Shown piece by piece: positions 58,415-64,000 of a stretch of DNA of 64,000 nucleotides. Both the position numbers and the translations under genes were made by a program. The DNA lies in contig NC_092201.1 in assembly GCF_043641665.1 (NCBI RefSeq), positions 2,165,001 to 2,229,000 on the forward strand. Direction: 5' to 3'. The notes under the pieces are model-generated. The model was not told the origin of the DNA and made no database searches. It worked only from the letters and a program-made list of their open reading frames with translations. The DNA is from Enoplosus armatus (taxonomy: Eukaryota; Chordata; Actinopteri; Centrarchiformes; Enoplosidae). Position 1 is the first letter of the stretch, and each line of letters opens with the position of its first letter.

Positions 58415-58821
58415 GGAGGAGACGCGGCGGCCATCTTTATATACAGTCTGTGGAGGAGACACGGCGGCCATCTTTATATACAGTCTTTGGTGGAGACGCC
58501 GCAGCCATCTTTATATACAGTCTTTGGTGGAGATGCGGCGGCCATCTTTATATACAGTCAGTGGTGGAGACGCGGCGGCCATCTTTATCTACAGTCTGTG
58601 GTGGAGACGCCGCAGCCATCTTTATATACAGTCAGTGGTGGAGACGCGGCGGCCATCTTTATCTACAGTCAGTGGTGGAGACGCCGCAGCCATCTTTATA
58701 TACAGTCAGTGGTGGAGACGCGGCGGCCATCTTTATATACAGTCAGTGGTGGAGACGCCGCAGCCGTCTTGATATACAGTCAGTGGTGGAGACGCGGCGG
58801 CCATCTTTACAAACAGTCTAT
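58415..58821. repeat. 37-bp GC-rich minisatellite, 11 units
   Basis: Exactly 11 units of 37 bp with very few substitutions. Each unit starts GGTGGAGACGCSGCRGCCAT and ends CTTTATATACAGTCNGT-like. Units are of a CGGCGG type (1, 2, 4, 5, 7, 9, 11) or a CCGCAG type (3, 6, 8, 10), so the last seven alternate as 74-bp dimers. The last unit keeps the single-copy end CAGTCTATGA. Because 37 leaves remainder 1 on division by 3, every frame cycles through all three phases in 111 bp. None contains a stop, which yields three overlapping frames of 146-179 residues with a 37-residue period. Each unit has a YY1-type GCCATCTT core (GCCGTCTT in unit 10). Confidence 0.97.
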
Positions 58822-58987
58822 GACTATAACCCTTAAAAGTACCTGACTGTTGGAGTTGGACGACTCTCTGTGACCCTAATTTAAGCAATCATCCTGTGCA
58901 AGTAGGAAGAAATACCTCCAAATGAGCCAGAAATAAGTTCTGAGCCCTCCCACGAACACTTCTTTGTTGTCTGATAAACGACTAATG
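58822..58987. other. Flank between two minisatellites
   Basis: Nothing recognised. Confidence 0.4.
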
Positions 58988-59080
58988 CTGGAGGTTAATG
59001 GGAATTCACCAAACAACTCATTCTGGAGGTTAATGGGAATTTGCCAAAATGACTCAGCCTCAAGGTTAATGGGGAATCCA
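58988..59080. repeat. 35-bp minisatellite, about 2.7 units
   Basis: CTGGAGGTTAATGGGAATTC at 58988 recurs as CTGGAGGTTAATGGGAATTT at 59023 and as CTCAAGGTTAATGGGGAATC at 59059. Confidence 0.8.
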
Positions 59081-60826
59081 GTTTCGAGGCTGCAAACAGC
59101 TGAGAGGATAAATTGGGAAATTTGCTACAGAGGAAATTACAGTTCTAAAGGCGCTGAACCGAAGCTTTTTTAATATCACCTGGGAATGCATTTTAAGAGC
59201 GATTTAACAACAGAAATAATGAAAAGAAAGCTGCTCCATCAGCCTGTTTCTTATCGAACATAACTAATGACAGATTTGAAACTGCAACAACTGTTCGAGG
59301 ATATTGACCGTGTTCACGAAAGCAGAGAGGACACACATTTGTACTGCTATCTCTGCTTTTTATTAGAGCAGCGAAAAAAGGGCATTTTATACTCAATGAA
59401 ATGTGTGTTTTCAGACCACCAAAAAGCTGCTTTGTGAAGGAGGGAAACGGCAAAGACACACTGACACTAACAGGCTCATCTCACGGTTGACACACATTAA
59501 TATGTGCCAAATGCTTCCTCACGGTCCCAGTTTAACTCATCAGATGAAAAACTCCCAACAAGAAACACAAAGAAAATGTCACAACGTACACACACACACA
59601 CACATTTGTACACCTGCATGCATGAGCGTGCACGTACACCACCCGAGGGGGGCTTCTCATTGCCGCTCAGACTGTCAGCCTGACAGATAGAGAGACATGT
59701 AATGTGACTTTGTACTGCAGGTACAGAGAGAAGCTGCGAGGCTCGTGGGAATCGTACTACAGGTTGAGACGCGAGTGACGCACAAACACAAATCAGCTCT
59801 AAAATCTTTAACAGCTCCGATATGATACCACTTTCCCTGCTGATACCGACTTTATACTTTATTTAGCTGAGAATTAACATTCTCCTACTCTTGTCGAGTC
59901 ATATAACCGTCCCAGTGAGCAGCGATTCAGTCTTTCGCAGGTCTAGATGTCGAGGTTTCACGGAACCGTAGTATCAACAGCATTTTGTGTGTGTGGACCT
60001 GCAGTCAGGATTATATTTAGGAAGTCTAGACATCTTTTTACTCACCTGCAAATCACCAAATGAACGCTGCCGACGGTGATTAAGCCAGAAGCAGAAAAAT
60101 CAAACGCATGCCGTTAAAATAACTGGATATATATGGCATAAGATGTATCAGGCTGTGTGTAGGATAAAAGAGGGTTTGTTGATCATAGTAAAAAGAAATT
60201 AACGCCAGTTTTACCCTTTAAGTCTTAAGAAACATTTGAGTTTCTATTGAGTTGCATGACTGAATCAGGTGGGAAATACTGGAAAGTCAGGCTTCTATCG
60301 CGTCCTTAAAATCTTGTATACGGTGAAAATGAGCCTTTGAAAGATGGCGAAAGGGAAATCATTTCTACTTTAACTATAAATTAACATCACATAAGAATGG
60401 CGAGGTTACCCAAACTGTGATGGAAGAGAAAACAAAGGAGAATTGTGAAACTATGATCACATTTGTCCCTGAGCATTGAGGGATTATAAGCAAACATTTC
60501 AGGCCTGTTCACTTTGGGCTTCACCTCCAGATGTCTGATCAGCCGACCGCCCCATCAGACTTTGACTTCAGCTATAACTTTGTTTAGCGTCATCTCAATT
60601 AAAACTACAAAAATAAGACCCGAGTTGTAACAAATGGCAACAAGGACTTTGAATGATCCGCATCGATATTTGAAAATCCGATATCGGTCGACGCTCGCCG
60701 TCTACTTTTCTCTGCCCCGACTCTTTCTCTGTCTGACAGGCTACATGTCTCGTAATTAACATCAATGCCTTATCTGTCAGCAGCACACGTGGGCGAGAGA
60801 CACCGACTGTCAGCAAGACAAAAGGC

Positions 60827-60828
<2 letters not shown>
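59081..60828. other. Stretch without a recognised gene
   Basis: A short CACACA run at 59588-59604. The frames at 59193-59690 lack domains. Otherwise ordinary. Confidence 0.5.

Positions 60829-60873
<45 letters not shown>
60829..60873. repeat. (GA)22 microsatellite
   Basis: 45 bp of perfect GA; gives the poly-LS frame on the minus strand. Confidence 0.98.
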
Positions 60874-60875
<2 letters not shown>

Positions 60876-60978
60876 CCACCAGCTCTATCTTTAAACTACT
60901 GATAGTGGTTCTGTAGATAAGACTCTATAGTTAAAACCAGCAAGCGGCAACAGACTCCTGTCTTCAAAACTCAGTCTG

Positions 60979-60988
60979 TGAGAGAGAG

Positions 60989-61031
<43 letters not shown>
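60979..61031. repeat. Compound (GA)6-(GT)20 microsatellite
   Basis: GA at 60979-60991 passes directly into GT at 60992-61031. Confidence 0.97.
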
Positions 61032-61032
<1 letters not shown>

Positions 61033-61116
61033 TGGGCCTTTCAAAGGAATTTCATTTCCAATATACAGCCTGTTGAGGGTCCAATTTCCTGACCAGTGTA
61101 GTGGAGCGCTGTCTGG

Positions 61117-61118
<2 letters not shown>

Positions 61119-61154
<36 letters not shown>
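61119..61154. repeat. (GT)18 microsatellite
   Basis: 36 bp of perfect GT. Confidence 0.97.
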
Positions 61155-61155
<1 letters not shown>

Positions 61156-61276
61156 GCAGCAAGCCAGAGTCCAAACCTCAGCAACAGCAACCAAGCGAGA
61201 GATGAGCATCGCTGGGAAGACGAGACAGAAAAGCCGAAAAAGTGAGATGGAGGATGGAGGTAGAGATAAGGAAGGT

Positions 61277-61296
61277 GAGAGAGAGAGAGAGAGAGA
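61277..61296. repeat. (GA)10 microsatellite
   Basis: 20 bp of perfect GA; a further short GA run lies at 61312-61322. Confidence 0.95.
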
Positions 61297-61418
61297 CAGT
61301 GGAAATACATGGGAGAGAGAGAGCAAGCGAGGTAGAGAGGTGAAGAGAGAACAGAAATGAGGACAGCATGTTTAATGGAAGTGACAGAGCAAAGCCTTTA
61401 CACCTACAAATCACTGGA

Positions 61419-61439
61419 CACACACACACACACACACAC
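61419..61439. repeat. (AC)10 microsatellite
   Basis: 21 bp of AC; inverted relative to the GT arrays upstream. Confidence 0.95.
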
Positions 61440-61478
61440 GGCCATGTTCTGCTGAATACAAACAAAACAACTTTTCAA

Positions 61479-61482
<4 letters not shown>

Positions 61483-61527
<45 letters not shown>
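61483..61527. repeat. (CT)22 microsatellite with one interruption
   Basis: 45 bp of CT broken once by CTAT near 61512; the complement of the GA array at 60829 and of equal length. Confidence 0.97.
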
Positions 61528-61819
61528 GACACGTTAGCCCCACCTGTTGATTGGTGGAATAGTGTCAACTCATCCTGTGTGCTAGCTAAAGAATAATGTC
61601 GAGCTGCACCTGGGTGTAAGAGGTAGCCATGACAATCTAAAAGGGGTGAAGACTCAGGTAAAACGGGCCCGGTGCTGGACACACCACACCCAACTGCTAA
61701 ATGTGGCCGACTGCCGGCGCGATAACCTGAAGCGAGACGCCGACTGACTGTCAAACGGTTATTCAACACTGAATCACACAGGGAAGAAGTTTGCAGCTGC
61801 ACAGCCCACCACGAGATGG
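61528..61819. other. Stretch with nothing recognised
   Basis: Ordinary sequence. Confidence 0.5.
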
Positions 61820-61879
61820 GGAAAAGGCTGCATTTATATAGCGCTTTAATCCAAAGTGCTTTACAATTTGCCTGTCATT

Positions 61880-61920
<41 letters not shown>

Positions 61921-61985
61921 ATGACAGCTAGCTACAATGCTACCAGATCATCAGGAGCAACTTGGGGTTCAGTGTCACGCCCAAT
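61820..61985 (+). repeat. 'TTTATATAGCGCTTT' dispersed repeat with internal (CA)19
   Basis: CATTTATATAGCGCTTTAAT, CCAAAGTGCTTTACAATTTG and GCCTGTCATTC, then CA at 61882-61919, then AATGCTACCAGATCATCAGG, AGCAACTTGGGGTTCAGTGT and CACGCCCAA. I recall this order as a very common fish repeat that carries a CACACA stretch at this place, so the array is probably an expansion of an element-borne seed. Confidence 0.65.
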
Positions 61986-63171
61986 GAGAGGCATGCTAAA
62001 TGTTTTGGTCCGTCCCAAATCAATAACAAAATACCTTCTGACTGGGGTGCAGCAGGACAGTGGAGGTGGGGCAGCATGGATTTACTCTTTATAAAAGGTG
62101 AAATTCACAACTTTCTGCACAGGCACCAGCAATTGATTATTATTTTATGTTTGAACTACAACAAAGATGGCGGTGCATTCAGAACCCACCAGGTAACATC
62201 TTTGATCATCTATTGTTTGCTGAAGTGATTCAATGACACATTTAAGATGTTTTGAAGCATAAAAAGTAATTTCACATTTGAGTCAGTTTGTGTGCGTCAG
62301 CTCTGGTTTGAACAGACTTTATTGACACATTGGATTGGACAAAGTTGGATTGGACAAATGATGTTAGCGGCGTCCCTTTTCTATACCGTTGTATTGCTGT
62401 TATTTTACCCCGACCGTCGACAGCTGCTCCACTTTTTGGATGAACACTGACGGTTTAAGCCTCCAAATGCTGATGCAGAATCTGTTCCGGCCTGAAGAGA
62501 ATGAAGCTCTTGACACTTTGTCAAGAGTGTCAAGAGTAACACTGAATACTTGTACATTTTCGGAAATGTCTTGGCATTAAAATGACGGCATTTAAAGCTA
62601 TTTCAGCAACAACAACAAAAAAAAGGCTGCAGCTTCAATCCAAAACTGTCAGCATCAGTCTCGAAACCTTCTTGTCGATAGAAATCCTACTTTTGAACTG
62701 TCATGGACTCCTCTCTGACCCCCTCTTCTTCTTCTCTCATCTGTCTGTTTCACTTTCGTCATGCCTTCGCCCTGTCCCGAAAATGTCTTTCTCTCTACAC
62801 AACTCTTCCCTCCATGACTGCTCTGATCTGTTTGCCACAAAGCTTGGCATTAACAGCAGTTGGGTGCACATCAAATATTTGATGGAAATGCATGAGGCGC
62901 TTGGACATCTATCAGAGTCTGTGTCTGGAAAGATAAATCAAACTCGGATTGGAAAGATATGGGCGTTTTTGAATGTGGATACCAATATTTTTTCTGTAAT
63001 GAAGCTGCACATAGCCAATATTTTATCCACATAGAGCAATTTAACCAGTTTAATCCCTTCAAAAATCATCTCATCTCATTCAAATGTCACACAGAAATAT
63101 TCAGCGTGTTTCCCAGAACAGCATTTTTCCATTAAATTTGAACTTTCCATCCGGACGGATACAGAATTCAG
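61986..63171. other. Stretch without a recognised gene
   Basis: A 15-bp tandem (TTGGATTGGACAAA at 62330 and 62345) is present. The 150-residue frame at 62582-63034 has no signal sequence, domain or known similarity that I can see. Confidence 0.45.
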
Positions 63172-63323
63172 TCTGCAACACTGTCCAACGTTTAGAAATC
63201 TGCCTACCAGCACATGCTAAGCTCACACGTTACACCTTGTTTGTTGAACCCGTGCAAAACTTCAGTGTGAAAACGACCAACTTCTTGGCTGGGAACAGTA
63301 ACTTTTTTGGGAAGTCTCCGCTG

Positions 63324-63336
63324 GTTGCCTGGCAAC
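63324..63336. promoter_or_regulatory. RFX X-box-like palindrome, left arm
   Basis: GTTGCCTGGCAAC is two GTTGCC half-sites in inverted orientation with one spacer base, the known RFX X-box arrangement (GTNRCC, 0-3 bases, RGYAAC). Confidence 0.35.
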
Positions 63337-63513
63337 CCACAAGAAATACTACGCAAATAAGCGTACTTCCCAAAATGTTGAACTATTCCTTTAAAGATAA
63401 ATAAACAATTAGCTGTTGTCAAGTCAGCAGCTCTGAAGTGTCGTTTGTTTAATCCATAAAAAAAAATCTGTAAAAAAAGTTTATTGTGGTGTTGTATGCC
63501 ATTTCCTGGACCA

Positions 63514-63527
63514 GTTGCCAGGCAACC
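63514..63527. promoter_or_regulatory. RFX X-box-like palindrome, right arm
   Basis: GTTGCCAGGCAACC, the exact reverse complement of 63323-63336. Both sit at the inner ends of the foldback arms. Confidence 0.35.
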
Positions 63528-63835
63528 GGCAGAAACTTCAGGAAGTTACTGATCCCGAAATACCGCCATTTTTACACTTTGGTTTTTGTGCAGATTAAAC
63601 AAATGAGATATAACGTGTTAGTTAGTGAGCTGAAGAGGTTTCCTTTGGACAGAGCCAGGCTAGCTGTATCCCTCTGTTATCACACTTTATGCTAAGCTAG
63701 GCTAACTGGATGTTGACAGTAGATTCACATTCACCCTACAGATATGAAAGTGGTATCAACTGTCTCATCTAAGTCTTGGCATAAAAAGGCGAATAAGCCC
63801 TATTTCCCTATTTCCTCATTTTGGCTGCGTTACCT

Positions 63836-64000
63836 TGACTACTCAAATGTGGTTCAGTATAAAGTATAAAAAGTCTAAATTTAACTTCTCAGATGGCTGT
63901 TTGGGCTGAAAAAGGGAAGACGACCCAACTTTCCGAACGTTTCCTCTGGATGGAGCTTGCTTGGTAACGTGTTGGAGGTCTGCGCCGCCTCATGCTGATA
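63836..64000. other. Window end, nothing recognised
   Basis: Ordinary sequence. Confidence 0.4.

Larger units (their letters stand above)
63172..63835. repeat. Imperfect foldback (inverted) repeat of a percomorph-type family
   Basis: The left arm (63172-63336), reverse-complemented, aligns with the right arm (63514-63680) through GTTGCCAGGCAACC (exact), AGAAACTTC/GAGACTTCC, TTTTNACACTNNGTTTTTG, ATAACGTGTNAGNTAGNNNG and TTGGACAGNG. The right arm continues into GCTAAGCTAGGCTAACTGGA and ATGAAAGTGGTATCAACTGT, ending GGCGAATAAGCCCTATTTCC near 63812. The centre (63340-63400) holds the usual family end, CTTCCCAAAATGTTGAACTA and TTCCTTTAA. I recall this as a very common percomorph repeat. Confidence 0.6.

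Noticed and set aside
58260..58846. Three overlapping plus-strand frames of 146-179 residues encoding a 37-residue repeat
   Set aside because: All arise from the 37-bp minisatellite cycling through three phases; no conserved flanking coding sequence, so not called as genes.
62582..63034. 150-residue frame
   Set aside because: No recognisable domain; composition is ordinary for intergenic DNA and the end abuts a repeat.

Overview
The window looks like gene-free DNA from a ray-finned fish, most likely a percomorph teleost. Three things point that way: very many (CA)n/(TG)n microsatellites (34 arrays of at least 20 bp, about 1.4 kb or 2.2% of the window), many short dispersed repeats whose sequence I recognise from percomorph genomes, and the absence of prokaryotic gene organisation. 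Every long open frame I examined is explained by a microsatellite, a minisatellite or chance; none has recognisable domains, splice-site-bounded exon structure or a conserved motif. I therefore annotate no protein-coding gene, tRNA gene or rRNA gene.

Layout. 1-9.8 kb: simple repeats (a 38-bp C run, TG/CA, CTC/TTC) and fragments of dispersed repeats. 9.8-14.1 kb: a convergent TG/CA pair, a 505-bp hAT-type MITE with near-identical ends and a 7/8 target-site duplication, a candidate homeodomain-site cluster and two repeat copies. 14.1-20.4 kb: dense CA/TG arrays, a 285-bp polypyrimidine tract and a degenerate CAAGTC array. 20.4-28.5 kb: more CA/TG arrays and repeat copies. 28.5-35 kb: AT-rich, several copies of one 'GATTAAT' repeat family and a 43-bp minisatellite. 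35-54 kb: few arrays except four CA arrays within 510 bp at 43.1-43.7 kb; this part holds the most plausible (unproven) conserved non-coding stretches and one tRNA-derived SINE. 55.7-59.1 kb: a second hAT-type MITE abutting a 527-bp TATATAAAG minisatellite, then a 37-bp GC-rich minisatellite of 11 units and a small 35-bp one. 60.8-64 kb: a seven-array GA/GT/CA/CT cluster and a large imperfect foldback repeat whose arms carry an RFX X-box-like palindrome.

No genes act together here. What recurs is regulatory-looking sequence carried by repeats: CTCF-like cores in at least six places, mostly inside dispersed repeats; YY1-like sites repeated 11 times in one minisatellite; TATA-like boxes repeated 13 times in another; an X-box-like palindrome in the foldback arms; and a ZNF143-like motif. 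I found no convincing novel gene system. The two large minisatellites and the repeat-borne CTCF-like set are the parts most worth checking. Statements that a repeat is 'recognised' rest on memory, not on a database search.
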